From: Flavobacteriaceae bacterium
GTDB lineage: Bacteria; Bacteroidota; Bacteroidia; Flavobacteriales; Weeksellaceae
NCBI GenBank assembly: GCA_030538275.1
Contig: JAUNUH010000012.1
Location: 1 to 64,000 of the forward strand
Reading direction: 5' to 3'
Length of the DNA stretch: 64,000 nt
The notes under the pieces are model-generated. The model did no database searches, was not told where the DNA came from, and saw nothing but the letters and a program-made list of their open reading frames with translations. The translations under genes were made by a program, and so were the position numbers. Positions 28,231-38,965 of this stretch are shown piece after piece (positions within the stretch are counted from its first letter, which is position 1; the number at the start of each line of letters is the position of its first letter).

Positions 28231-31200
28231 AGTTTTTTACGGTAATACTGCCTTTTATTTCACGTCCATCTGGAATTCTAAGTATATACCAATAGTCTGT
28301 AGAATTCAGAACTCTACCTAGATATTTACCATTCCAAACGATTACGGTACTATTTGAATCAGAGAAAACTAATTTTCCATATCGGTCATACACTTCAAAT
28401 GTACTGGCAGCTCCGTTGAATATGTGTAAATTTTCTATTCTAATTTCATCATTATAGCCGTCACCATTTGGGGTGATAACATTGGGAATTATAAATATAG
28501 CGCCGCTTGCCGGTTCACCCATACATCCTTGCTCAATATACCGCACATAAAAAATATATTCGATGCCGGGTTGTAAACCTGTAAAATAGTTTAATCCCTG
28601 CCAGTTGACACCGTCTATCGAGTATTCGATAGGGTAAAGTCCAGAGGCTATGACGGTGATTGTAGTACCAGATTCTACAATATCCAAAATAACAGGTGGC
28701 TCGTAATGGTGGGTTTCTACGGTATATGTTTTTGAACAATTGGGGAAATCTAAGTTGGTAACATTGAGCGTAAAGGTCGTAGCTTCGGTAACATCGGTAA
28801 GGATTTGAGATGTAGAAATCAGTTCAGCATTCGCATCATACCATTCATAGCTGTAATTGTCACTAGAATTGTATTGTCTGGGAACAATGTCGATACTGTT
28901 TCCAGGACAGAATGTATCGGGTTGAATGGATACTTCTACCGTAGCATATTCTAGATGAATTATAGCATAGGTAGGACAAAATCCATATTCTGCAACCACC
29001 ACAACCACTTGGGATTGATATGGCGAGGAGTTTTGATAGGCAGTAGGTGTTGAAATTGCTGGTTCGCGATCAATAACTTGCTGCAGATTTTCGTAATACG
29101 TGAGATGAAATTGATCGGATGGAAAAGTTTGCTCGACAAAACTCAAGTCAAAAGTTGCAAATCCGTTGTTTTCCAAATCACATCCATAAGTTTGTAGATT
29201 GGTGATATCGAGTTCGGTAAGCGGTGTAAATGTGATATCCACGTAATTCACATCATAACAATCTTCTACTAATTCTCTTTCAACACGTACCCAAATGCGC
29301 GTTGGGAAAGGATCTGCCTCATAATAATCACTACTGTCCAAAAAGTTTATTTCGGCATGAGCGTCTTCCGAAGTTAAATGATAGGTGAAAATAAATCCGT
29401 CGGTATTGTTTTCCATTACAATATTGTCCAGCAAGGTTAAATCCAAATCATACAAACCATTGAGATTGGTGTCACAAACCTCTGTACTTCCGTTTACAGG
29501 TTTGGGAGCGCCAACGGTGTATAGCGTAAGAATATTAGAAGCAACGCAGCCCGTAATTAGGTTGTCGAATCTCACATAAATAGGGTATGCAGCAGAATTT
29601 GGAACAAATGTATCGCCTTCTATAGCATTGGCTCCTGTGGCCAAATCATTGGGGTTGGTATGATAAGAAATGTTGTATAAATCTGGATTGAAATTGCTCA
29701 AACCGTTTGTAATTTGGGGATATGCATCACTTAAAGTAAAAGATTCGTTCAAATCAAATTGAAAATCACATATATACAATTCTGCAGCATTAATTTCAAA
29801 AGTTTGGGAAAAGTCAATTCCTAAATTTACTTCTGCAATGGCATTACAATTCGCATTTTCTTCTAGAATTTGAATATAGAAAGTTATATTACCTGTTACA
29901 GGATGCAAGGCAGGGTTTTCTATAGGATTTGTAAGCTCTTCCGTTGCAGGATTATAATTCAGAAAATAATTAAAAGTTACATTTTCTGTACCTTCATACA
30001 CCTGAACTTCAAATGCGGTGAGATTTAATTCAATAATTCCATTTTGATTTACATCACATACCTCACCCAAATTCATGGTAATATTTTGTGAAGGAGGGAC
30101 AGATATTAATTGAAAATCAACTGGATACACCTCTGAGCAATTGTAGCTCGTAATTCTTACCCATAGCGTGTGATTTCCTTCAAAATTATAATTTGTAATA
30201 GCATTTTGGTTGTTTAGGGCATCGGTTTGATTGGTAAAATACGCTACAGTACCTACCTGGTCGCCTAGAATCAAGCTGTCATAGATAAACAATGAATTCT
30301 CATCTTCTGAATTGTCATTGAAAATATCACAAACATCAATGGGATTTTGCATCACGACAGGGTGCACCAGACGTATGTTTATTGGTCTTACCGTATAGCA
30401 ATCTTCGCTGATTTGAAAACGAACATAGAAGGTTTTTGTTACCAAATATCCGTCTTCTGAAATAGTTTGTATAGGATTGATGATATTTGAAGTGTTATTC
30501 GCTTCGGCATCAACATTGTTATCATACAAAAATATTTCGACACCTTCCAGCGGATCGATGAGCATCAATTCTGGATAATCATTCAAATTTAAGGTAATAT
30601 CCTCGGTTCCGTCAAAACATAGATTAATGGTTTGTGGAACAACGTCCACGCCAAAAAATTCTACGGTTACAGGAACTTCAAAAATAGAAAAACAACCATT
30701 GGCATTTTTAACTCGTACATAATAAATAGGAAAAGTATCTGATATTTGAGTTTGATTTCCAGTCCCAGTGACGGCGCTGGCATAGGAAGTATGCACCGTG
30801 AAAGTTTCGCCAGGATGTATGGTCATTATATTTCTGATTTCGGTCTGCCATTCAAAGGGTTCACGGTGATTGAAATTTATATCACAAGTTTCAAAAAAAA
30901 TACTTCCAGTAGCTCGATCTGGTGGAGCTTCTAAAAATCTAATGCGAATAGGACCCAAAACTTGCTCACATCCTTCTATATTCAGATGCAACCAAAACCG
31001 CGTATTACTCGATATATTGGCTTCGGTAATAGGATTGGTTTGATTATTAGCATCTTGTTGCGTTGCGTGAATACTGTAACCTAAATAGTCGATTTGTGCT
31101 AAAATGGCCTCAACATGCGGTACAAGGTTTACATTGTTTTCTACACCATCATTATTATTGTCACACATTTCAAAATACAAATTACTAATGGCAGCTGCTG

Positions 31201-32458
31201 TAAAACTGAAATTAATTGGCGTAATGGTGTAACAATTAGAATTGTTCCTATTTTCTATTCTTACATAAACAATGGTATCTGCATTTATTACATAACTTGA
31301 TACGGGATTGGTCTGATTTTGTGCATCGTTTAAGCTCAAATAATAAGAAAAATTAAATAAGGTGGCATTGTTTAATGAAATAAATTCGTTGTGACTAGCG
31401 AATACAATGGTTTCTGTACCATCATTTCGTGTATCGCAAACAAAAACGTGCCTATTTTCTACAGCGGGAAATTCTGCATGAAAATTCACCCGAATTTCAT
31501 CTGTACCAAATAAATCATTTCCAACACAACTTTGATATTGCACCTCGGCTGTATAGGTGGTGTTACGACTAGGGCAAACAGAAATCTGTGGACCACTGCC
31601 TACCTCATTTCCGGTATCGTCGTACCAAACAATTACAGGTGGAATATTTCCCGAAGGAAAAAATCTCCAAGATTCGTTATGCGCACTCCATTCTCCGGTA
31701 TTGCGTCCCGGAGGCGAAATTCCCTGCGTTCCCGAATTATTCATAATCCCCAACAAGGCATTTGCGTCTCTTCCGTTGGGACAATGTTCGGGTTTTTCTA
31801 GAATATGCACTTCTATATCATTCGTAAATTCATGAATTACAATTTGAACTGTGGAAGATCCTGGACATCCAAAATTGATGGCATTATAATAATTTACGAT
31901 AAACTTGCGACAAGGAGCGGTTCCGATGGTGGTATAATAAATTTCTGAATCGTTGGTGGCATCAAATAACAAATCATGTTGAACTGCAAAAATTGCATTA
32001 CTGATTAAGGCAGGATTCGGATTTGTTACCGAAATACCAGAAGGCGCATCGGCACCAGCTTCATCCAGATTAAATGTTAAAATACCATTGGTTCCAATTA
32101 CAATTTGAGTAAAAACTTGATCGTAAAAACAAAATGAAAAACCCAAGGGTATAGCCTCAGAAAATTTGTCATCAACTACACCGTTCAATTGTTCCATCGA
32201 TGGTGTGAGCGCAGTACCTTGATCAAATGGTATTTCTGGAGCAAAGGCTATCGATTCATAAGCATATTGATTGGTAGAAGCAATTGGCGTATAATCTACT
32301 TGTAAATCTACGCAAACCTCTGGTCCTATATCGTAATCACAGTCTATAGTAACACTTGTGTTGCCAAATGCATCGGTAACAGTAGTATCCATGCAAACTT
32401 GTGCATTCAAAAGTACCGCAAAGAAAAAAATGAGTAGTATTTGAGTTTTTCTAATCAA
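28226..32458 (-). CDS. Giant T9SS type B secreted protein, paralogue 2 of 3
   Basis: 1410 residues with ATG start and signal peptide (1-19, ending LLNAQ). Same plan as its neighbours: N-terminal shared domain (CVDLQVDYTPIASTNQYAYE, APCRKFIVNYYNAINFGCP, ISPPGRNT), then about nine beta modules with CDxNxDG-like openings in the same order as paralogue 3. For example, the TCDIN...EPF module is followed by the CFDGTEDITLNLNDY module in both. A CHU_C type B sorting domain ends the protein (NVITPNGDGYNDEIRI, YDRYGKLVFS, TDYWYILRIPDGR, GSITVKNY). It starts 45 bases after the stop of paralogue 1, so probably co-transcribed. Confidence 0.88.
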   Translation of the reverse strand: MIRKTQILLIFFFAVLLNAQVCMDTTVTDAFGNTSVTIDCDYDIGPEVCVDLQVDYTPIASTNQYAYESIAFAPEIPFDQGTALTPSMEQLNGVVDDKFSEAIPLGFSFCFYDQVFTQIVIGTNGILTFNLDEAGADAPSGISVTNPNPALISNAIFAVQHDLLFDATNDSEIYYTTIGTAPCRKFIVNYYNAINFGCPGSSTVQIVIHEFTNDIEVHILEKPEHCPNGRDANALLGIMNNSGTQGISPPGRNTGEWSAHNESWRFFPSGNIPPVIVWYDDTGNEVGSGPQISVCPSRNTTYTAEVQYQSCVGNDLFGTDEIRVNFHAEFPAVENRHVFVCDTRNDGTETIVFASHNEFISLNNATLFNFSYYLSLNDAQNQTNPVSSYVINADTIVYVRIENRNNSNCYTITPINFSFTAAAISNLYFEMCDNNNDGVENNVNLVPHVEAILAQIDYLGYSIHATQQDANNQTNPITEANISSNTRFWLHLNIEGCEQVLGPIRIRFLEAPPDRATGSIFFETCDINFNHREPFEWQTEIRNIMTIHPGETFTVHTSYASAVTGTGNQTQISDTFPIYYVRVKNANGCFSIFEVPVTVEFFGVDVVPQTINLCFDGTEDITLNLNDYPELMLIDPLEGVEIFLYDNNVDAEANNTSNIINPIQTISEDGYLVTKTFYVRFQISEDCYTVRPINIRLVHPVVMQNPIDVCDIFNDNSEDENSLFIYDSLILGDQVGTVAYFTNQTDALNNQNAITNYNFEGNHTLWVRITSYNCSEVYPVDFQLISVPPSQNITMNLGEVCDVNQNGIIELNLTAFEVQVYEGTENVTFNYFLNYNPATEELTNPIENPALHPVTGNITFYIQILEENANCNAIAEVNLGIDFSQTFEINAAELYICDFQFDLNESFTLSDAYPQITNGLSNFNPDLYNISYHTNPNDLATGANAIEGDTFVPNSAAYPIYVRFDNLITGCVASNILTLYTVGAPKPVNGSTEVCDTNLNGLYDLDLTLLDNIVMENNTDGFIFTYHLTSEDAHAEINFLDSSDYYEADPFPTRIWVRVERELVEDCYDVNYVDITFTPLTELDITNLQTYGCDLENNGFATFDLSFVEQTFPSDQFHLTYYENLQQVIDREPAISTPTAYQNSSPYQSQVVVVVAEYGFCPTYAIIHLEYATVEVSIQPDTFCPGNSIDIVPRQYNSSDNYSYEWYDANAELISTSQILTDVTEATTFTLNVTNLDFPNCSKTYTVETHHYEPPVILDIVESGTTITVIASGLYPIEYSIDGVNWQGLNYFTGLQPGIEYIFYVRYIEQGCMGEPASGAIFIIPNVITPNGDGYNDEIRIENLHIFNGAASTFEVYDRYGKLVFSDSNSTVIVWNGKYLGRVLNSTDYWYILRIPDGREIKGSITVKNY

Positions 32459-32503
32459 AATTTTATTAATAAATACTGATTTTCAAATTAAATAAATTAT
32501 AAA

Positions 32504-35500
32504 TTAATAATTCTTGAGCGTAATATGTCCGGAACGTTCCCTACCATCAGGCAGAATCAGTTTATACCAGTAACTAGTTGAGGGTAATACTCTTCCGCCA
32601 TAGGTCCCGCACCATTCAATCACAGTATTGCTGCTTTGCGCAAATATTTCCTTCCCATAACGGTCATAAATAAGTAATGTTGTATTGGCATTACCAAATA
32701 CAAAGAGATTATTGAAGGTAATACAATCATTATATCCATCACCATTGGGTGTTATTATATTAAAAATATTCAAAATTATTGTGCTTTTGGGTTCGCCAAG
32801 ACACATTTGATTATTATATCGATATCTTACCCAAAAGGTATGCACCCCTGGCTGTAAATTATAGAAAGTATTGCTGAGCTGGAAATTTTCTCCATCTATT
32901 GAATATTCGATTATCAATCCCTCAAATCCAGTTGCAATAACTTGAATGGAGTTTTCATTCTGAACAATGAGTTGTTGAATAACCGGAGGATTTATTTCGG
33001 CTACAACAAAGTCAAAATAAGGTGATTCACAGTTCGTTCTTGTATCTGTAATTTTTACGGAATATATACCGATTTGGCTCATTCCAATGAGTTCATAATC
33101 CTCTGTTACAACACTTCCATCGGGTAAAATCCATTCAAAAGAATAATTTCGTACATTTTCGTTGGGTGGAATATTCAACATAATATCTACCAAACCATTG
33201 GGACAAATATAATATTCCTCTTCTGGGAAGAGTTCTGGACCGGGTAATACATTTATATTCAAAGGGATATAAATCGGGCATAGTTCAAATTCTTCATATT
33301 CAATTTTCACAAAGACTTGCAATATGGGGTTTCCAAAATTATCTTGATTTGTGAAATTCGTTGGGTCATCTATTACATGGGTACCATAAGGATATGGATC
33401 TGTTGTCATATCTGCAATCGTAGCATAATATAAAAATCTGATTTGATCTGCATTATGGCGAATTTGAGTCAAAATAGTTGATTCCATGGCTGTTAAATCA
33501 ATTCCGCTGGCGATTCCATCGTTATAGGTAGGATTATTTATTTCACCTGTTTCTTCAAATGTTTCGCAAACTGGTGGTAAATCTATTTCTGTAAACGAAG
33601 AAGCGATATTGTTGCCAATATTCAGTATCACTTCATTCACACCGGCGCAAATACTACCTCCTTCTACCGTACTATTAGGGCAATCTCCATTATCTGCATC
33701 TACGCGCACATAAATTTTTGGAGGTAAATTATTGAATTCGTAGAAAAAATCGATTGGATTTTCGGAATCTGGAACTTGAATGATTGGATTTACAGCATTT
33801 TCTGCGTCTTCGTAATTCCAGAAGTAACTAAAATAATAATTTTCGGTATTTCCAGGCATTACGATTCCATTCAAATCATTTAAAATAATATCATATTTAC
33901 CATTGATATTGGTATCACATACATCAATACGACCCGGAATGGGGACAGGTAAAACTAGATTTTTGAGCGTAAGTGTATTGATAGAAAAACATCCACTTAC
34001 GGTAGAATAAAATCGTACAAAAATTTCTTCTTCTCCACGAATAGAATGATAAGAAGTAGGATCGTAAATCTCATTGACTCCATTGATGGCATCAAGATAA
34101 TAATTGTAATAAGATACAACCATTTCACTGAACGGATTGTTGTTCTGCTCATTTTCAGGCAAATACATTTGATCCAAAGCCATGGTCAAATCAAATGTGG
34201 AATATTCACGAGGATTGGGTAAACATGCACATAAAAATCCTGTAGAAGTTTCAATACCCGGCAAAAAGTCGAGTGTAATCGTAAGTCTTACAATTTCATA
34301 GCAAGAATTATCTGCATAAGTAAGTTTTACAAATATCGTTCTCGTTGCAGAATTTGTGTTATCTGCTGTTGTAAAGCGTACTTGTGTAGGGTCGTTTATA
34401 GCACCAGATAGTGCCAATGTATTAGGATTCATATTGGCATAATATGCAAAAGTGGCTTCACCTGCATAGATACTGTCCTCAAAAATGGTTACATCATATA
34501 ATTCTTCACCATCTGCATTATTATCACAAACTCCGCTGATATGTTGCTCTGGAAAATCAATAGGTTCTATAACGGCTCCATATACAAATCGAATTCGGTA
34601 AATTCCCTCACAAGGATTTACGGAATTAGTAAAACAAGATGTATTATTGAACGGAAGCGTGCTCCTAATTCTTACCCATAAATAGTCATTTCCTGTAAAT
34701 GTGTAAGAGGTAATGGCATTGGTGTTATTTTGCGCATCTGCATTAGAGGCAAAATAGGTAATTGCATAATTATTCGGATTGCTAAATAATTGCAGGTTGA
34801 ATATGCTTAAATTCGAAACAAGCGTATTTTCATCGTTTTGGTGGCAAACATCTAGCGTCGTCTTATCAGGTTGAGTAGACACCACTCTGAATCTGATACG
34901 CTTTACTGTAAAACAATCATCACCATCTGGTGTACAAGCCTCACATAATGTGAATCTTACATAAAAGTTTTTGGTACCTGTATCTTGGGCGGTTACTGTT
35001 TGATTGGGTGATATAGGATTTGTTCCCGCCTCTGCGTGACCTTGGGTCGCGTGATAGGAAATGTCATATACATCTGCTATATTTTGTGAAATGCTTCCGT
35101 CTTCAAAAAATATTTGATTGAACATGCCTTCTGTAAAATTACCATCATTATTGAAATCTGCACCGTCTAAAAAACAACTTAAATCAATCGGAATTGATGT
35201 GTCTGTATTTACACATAAATTAAACAAAGGTGTGTCCACTGCATCGATGCCATAAAAACGAATACGAGCATGAATTTCTTCTATACTGAAACAACCATTT
35301 CCATCTTCTATTCGTATGAATAAATGCGCATTACGCGAATTATCAAAAGGATTGTAGGTAGGATCGTTCACATCCATCAAAACTTGTGTCAATGCATTTG
35401 ATCCACTTATCGCATGGGCTTGACTTTCATAGACGCTTATGATATGGTTTGGGTTATTTGTAATCAATCCATTATCGGCCAGAACACTTTGCCAGGTTTG

Positions 35501-37168
35501 ATTCGCATCAAATTCTTCTTTATAATCCCATTTTTTGTCACAAAGCAGAATTTCTACTTCATCTGGTACGTTTACAAACTTGGGCACATCATAGAATAGA
35601 AGAGTAACAGGGCCAATTCTCGGCGTTCGGCAACCATTTGATCCACTTACTGTAACATCCAGCCAAATTTGTGAACCCGAGGAAATATTTAAATTTCGAA
35701 TAGGCGTTGTAGCCGTCGCAGAATTATAATAATTGATATTTCCATTGGTGAAGTTTCCAAGTAATAGATTGTTGAGAAGGGATAACTGATACGTGTTTTC
35801 TACGCCTTCGGGATTTGTGGCATATACATTATCACAAATATAAAGTTCTAGCGTGTCGGGATTGATTTGGAGTAAATCTAATAAAGAGGAAAGATCCAAA
35901 GTCGAAACATCAAAACACGTATTAGAATATGCAACTTTCACATAGATAGTTATATTTTCACCAGGAAAGCTAAAATTGGCAGGATTAGTAATTTGATTTG
36001 TTAAAGCCGCATCATAATAAAAGGTAAAATTAAAATTTTGAGGTGGGTTCAGGGATAAAATATCATAATATTGCGTCAAATCTACTGTTTCGTTACAGAA
36101 AATAACGTTTCCGTCCAACGCAATAGGGTAGAAGGGCGAAACTTGAATGTCATCCGTTAAAATTAAATCATAAATTTCACCTAATTCGTTTCTGTAATTG
36201 GGATATCTCACTTCTACAGTGTATTGTAAATCAGCAAGATCTGCGTTCACAGTAATGGTTTCTCCTGTACCAATAATATTATTTGCAGGATTGTTTGGCG
36301 TATATCCACCTTCTATCCAAGTAATTGTGGGTAATCTTTCACCATTCGGGATGAATTCATAGGATTCTTGATTTGCAGACCAGTCTCCATCATTATAATT
36401 TCTGCCTGTAGGTGAGTAGCCTAGATTTCCGTATTTATTCTGAATTCCTAATACCGAATTGGTGATGGCACCACAAGCAAGGCTTTTTTCCTTTACATGC
36501 ACCCGAATTATGTTGGTAAGTTCTTCCAACACTACTTGTACAGAGGTAGTACGACTATCTGTACAATAAAATACTTGAGCATTTACATATGTAATCACTA
36601 GTTTTCTTGCCGGAAACGCACCTATAATTTTATAATAAACGCCTGCTCCAGCAACTCCATGAATTCGTAAATCATAATGCGCAGCAAAAATGGCATTCCG
36701 GGTCAATGTAGAATTTGGAATATTGGCAGATGGATACCGAAGATTGATTTGCCCGCCTTGTTGGGGATCCAAAGAAATCAATCCGTTTTCTCCAATCGCC
36801 AGCCTATTGGTAGTTTCGTCAAAAAAACTGAAAGGAAAGAAATTTACAGTAGGCGCGAATTCATCTATACCATTGAAGGTCAATGGCGTACCCAAATTGG
36901 CAATATTTTCAAAATCAAGTTCGGGGCTATATGGAATGTTTTCCATGATATAGGACTCGGTAGAACGCGTATCGGTATAATCAACTTCAAAAGTATAATT
37001 ATCGTCCACGGTTCGGATTTCACAATTTATTTCTTCTTCCAAACTCCCAGCTACTCGGATTACAGGATTCATCGCTTCTTGATAGGGCGCAAAAAAAACA
37101 CTGCTCCTGTCTCCAAAGACCAATATAAAAGAAAAGAATAATATGAAAATTATAATTCTTTTATGCAT
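32504..37168 (-). CDS. Giant T9SS type B secreted protein, paralogue 1 of 3
   Basis: 1554 residues; signal peptide at 1-20. The N-terminal domain is recognisably the same as in paralogues 2 and 3 but more diverged (VDYTDTRSTESYIMENIPYS, PARKLVITYVNAQVFYC, YSPTGRNYNDGDWS). Roughly nine modules follow, including VCDNNADGEELYDV and VCDTNINGKYDIIL, then the CHU_C type B domain (NIITPNGDGYNDCITF, IYDRYGKEIFAQ, SYWYKLILPDGRERSG). The ATG directly abuts the stop codon of lnt, with no base between, implying translational coupling. Function beyond secretion and surface display is unknown. Confidence 0.88.
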   Translation of the reverse strand: MHKRIIIFILFFSFILVFGDRSSVFFAPYQEAMNPVIRVAGSLEEEINCEIRTVDDNYTFEVDYTDTRSTESYIMENIPYSPELDFENIANLGTPLTFNGIDEFAPTVNFFPFSFFDETTNRLAIGENGLISLDPQQGGQINLRYPSANIPNSTLTRNAIFAAHYDLRIHGVAGAGVYYKIIGAFPARKLVITYVNAQVFYCTDSRTTSVQVVLEELTNIIRVHVKEKSLACGAITNSVLGIQNKYGNLGYSPTGRNYNDGDWSANQESYEFIPNGERLPTITWIEGGYTPNNPANNIIGTGETITVNADLADLQYTVEVRYPNYRNELGEIYDLILTDDIQVSPFYPIALDGNVIFCNETVDLTQYYDILSLNPPQNFNFTFYYDAALTNQITNPANFSFPGENITIYVKVAYSNTCFDVSTLDLSSLLDLLQINPDTLELYICDNVYATNPEGVENTYQLSLLNNLLLGNFTNGNINYYNSATATTPIRNLNISSGSQIWLDVTVSGSNGCRTPRIGPVTLLFYDVPKFVNVPDEVEILLCDKKWDYKEEFDANQTWQSVLADNGLITNNPNHIISVYESQAHAISGSNALTQVLMDVNDPTYNPFDNSRNAHLFIRIEDGNGCFSIEEIHARIRFYGIDAVDTPLFNLCVNTDTSIPIDLSCFLDGADFNNDGNFTEGMFNQIFFEDGSISQNIADVYDISYHATQGHAEAGTNPISPNQTVTAQDTGTKNFYVRFTLCEACTPDGDDCFTVKRIRFRVVSTQPDKTTLDVCHQNDENTLVSNLSIFNLQLFSNPNNYAITYFASNADAQNNTNAITSYTFTGNDYLWVRIRSTLPFNNTSCFTNSVNPCEGIYRIRFVYGAVIEPIDFPEQHISGVCDNNADGEELYDVTIFEDSIYAGEATFAYYANMNPNTLALSGAINDPTQVRFTTADNTNSATRTIFVKLTYADNSCYEIVRLTITLDFLPGIETSTGFLCACLPNPREYSTFDLTMALDQMYLPENEQNNNPFSEMVVSYYNYYLDAINGVNEIYDPTSYHSIRGEEEIFVRFYSTVSGCFSINTLTLKNLVLPVPIPGRIDVCDTNINGKYDIILNDLNGIVMPGNTENYYFSYFWNYEDAENAVNPIIQVPDSENPIDFFYEFNNLPPKIYVRVDADNGDCPNSTVEGGSICAGVNEVILNIGNNIASSFTEIDLPPVCETFEETGEINNPTYNDGIASGIDLTAMESTILTQIRHNADQIRFLYYATIADMTTDPYPYGTHVIDDPTNFTNQDNFGNPILQVFVKIEYEEFELCPIYIPLNINVLPGPELFPEEEYYICPNGLVDIMLNIPPNENVRNYSFEWILPDGSVVTEDYELIGMSQIGIYSVKITDTRTNCESPYFDFVVAEINPPVIQQLIVQNENSIQVIATGFEGLIIEYSIDGENFQLSNTFYNLQPGVHTFWVRYRYNNQMCLGEPKSTIILNIFNIITPNGDGYNDCITFNNLFVFGNANTTLLIYDRYGKEIFAQSSNTVIEWCGTYGGRVLPSTSYWYKLILPDGRERSGHITLKNY

Positions 37169-38821
37169 TTAGAGTTTATTAGTTTTGTTCATAAATTTTT
37201 CTACAAAATGGTACGCAAGTAACACGCCTGACAACAATAATGCAATTCTTGCAATTAAATCACCAGATTTAGAATAATTTGTTAACAAATTATTGAGATG
37301 TGCTTTTCCAACTATACTACCTCTTTTTCCATATCCCAATTGTTGTACCACATCTCCACGTTGATTTATAAATGCAGAAATTCCACTATTAGCGGCTCGC
37401 ACCACATCCCGTCTATTTTCTATAGCGCGCAATCTGGCGTAATCTAGAAATTGGCGATGCCCTTCGGTATTGCCCCACCAAGAGTCATTGGTAGAAACGG
37501 AAATTACATTTGCACCATTTTTCATAAATTCTGTGGTAAATTCACCAAATACAGATTCATAGCAAATTAACGGAGCTACTCGCGCATTATTTTTTGAATT
37601 CTCAAAAACAATTCTGTCCTTTGTTTTGGTTAAAGAATTTGTACTACCGCCAAAATCTAACATCAAATTTCCAAAAATGGGTTTGAAAATGTGTGGATAA
37701 GGGAAGTATTCAACTCCAACTACAAGTTTGGATTTGTGATAAATTGGAATGTCATTTCGACCATTTTCCAATTGTATGGCAGAGTTGTAGCGGTTCACAT
37801 ATATATTATCCTGATAATGAATAGACGTGGGGTTGGGCGGTTGGGTTGCTTGAGAAATTTTGGCCAATTCTGCACCCGCAATCATCACTGCATCAGGATA
37901 TTGTTGGAGCCAACTTTGGAGTTTCAAAATATAAGAATCATTTTGAATTTCATTCAAAATTACTTCACCCCGACCAGGAAATGATGTTTCTGGCGTGATG
38001 ACGAAATTGGTTTGTGGCGTTAGAACAGATTCACTCAATTCTATAAGCTCTTCTACAATATCTTCTCCGCTTTTGGTGTATTTTTCACGATAAGGATCAA
38101 GTTCGGGTTGTATAAGTGCAATTTCGATTTCTTCTCCTTTTTCTTCGTAAAAATTATATTGTAATAATGAAATAATAATTGGAATGACAACAATACCTAC
38201 AAAACCGGCAAAATATTTCTTCAATTGCCTTCTATTTCCATGTTCTAGATAGATTAGAATAGCTTTGAATAATAATAAATTGGCTACCCAAACCCATAAT
38301 GTTCCCCCAAAACTTCCTGTTAAATCATACCATTGAACCCATTTGTAATAGCTGGCAAATCCATTTCCTAAATTCAGCCAAGGCCAAGTAAAATCCCAAT
38401 TGAGATGCAACTTTTCAAAAGACATCCAAAAGGCCGGTAAAAATATAAATCCATAAAACTCACCATGTTTTTTCCTTATAAAATGATAAGTTATAAATAC
38501 AATGGCCATAAACAAAGAGTTCAAAATCACAGGAAATAAATAGGCTATCCATGCCTGTTGAATCTCCATACTTGTTGCATCCATCTGCGGTCGTGCCTGT
38601 GAAAGCCAATTATAAGACAACGCATTCCATAGTAAAAATGCCCACCAAGACAGTAAAAAAATACGCAAACTCTTTTTTTGAAAGGGCGCATCGGTAAATT
38701 GCTTTTCAATAATCAACAAGGGTATGAAGGCTATAAAAAGTAATGCTGGAAAGCCATATGTAGGCCAAGAAGCGGCCAAAAACAATCCCGAAATGGTTGC
38801 CAGAAGAAAGGATTTCAACAT
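37169..38821 (-). CDS. lnt: Apolipoprotein N-acyltransferase
   Basis: 550 residues from the ATG at 38819-38821 (MLKSFLLATISGLFLAASWP); an upstream in-frame start would add a non-family extension. Lnt adds the third acyl chain to lipoproteins in the inner membrane. Several N-terminal transmembrane helices precede a nitrilase-fold domain with the Glu-Lys-Cys triad visible in VITPETSFPGRGE, YHKSKLVVGVEYFP and APLICYESVFGE; a final helix lies near the C-terminus (IARIALLLSGVLLAYHFV). It is the first gene of an apparent operon with the three giant T9SS proteins. Confidence 0.95.
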   Translation of the reverse strand: MLKSFLLATISGLFLAASWPTYGFPALLFIAFIPLLIIEKQFTDAPFQKKSLRIFLLSWWAFLLWNALSYNWLSQARPQMDATSMEIQQAWIAYLFPVILNSLFMAIVFITYHFIRKKHGEFYGFIFLPAFWMSFEKLHLNWDFTWPWLNLGNGFASYYKWVQWYDLTGSFGGTLWVWVANLLLFKAILIYLEHGNRRQLKKYFAGFVGIVVIPIIISLLQYNFYEEKGEEIEIALIQPELDPYREKYTKSGEDIVEELIELSESVLTPQTNFVITPETSFPGRGEVILNEIQNDSYILKLQSWLQQYPDAVMIAGAELAKISQATQPPNPTSIHYQDNIYVNRYNSAIQLENGRNDIPIYHKSKLVVGVEYFPYPHIFKPIFGNLMLDFGGSTNSLTKTKDRIVFENSKNNARVAPLICYESVFGEFTTEFMKNGANVISVSTNDSWWGNTEGHRQFLDYARLRAIENRRDVVRAANSGISAFINQRGDVVQQLGYGKRGSIVGKAHLNNLLTNYSKSGDLIARIALLLSGVLLAYHFVEKFMNKTNKL

Positions 38822-38826
38822 GCGGG

Positions 38827-38834
38827 CAAAGATA
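38827..38834 (-). promoter_or_regulatory. Candidate -7 element for lnt
   Basis: On the minus strand TATCTTTG ends six bases before the lnt ATG. If used, transcription would begin at or almost at the start codon (a leaderless message). A TTTG lies only 14 bases upstream, too close for a standard -33, so support is modest. Confidence 0.35.
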
Positions 38835-38903
38835 TAACTTAATTCTGCCAAACTATTACACACTAATAGGTTTTATGCATCAATAATGATTTTTTTATAA
38901 CTA

Positions 38904-38944
38904 AAAACCATCATTTGTTTGATTTTTAAACAAATGATGGTTTT
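38904..38944 (-). terminator. Terminator after the GH13 amylase gene
   Basis: A perfect 17-bp inverted repeat (arms AAAACCATCATTTGTTT and its complement) with a 7-base loop, located 22 bases after the amylase stop. T residues follow on the minus strand; the symmetric A/T ends would let it work in both directions. Confidence 0.85.
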
Positions 38945-38965
38945 GAATTTACAAAAATTTAATCA

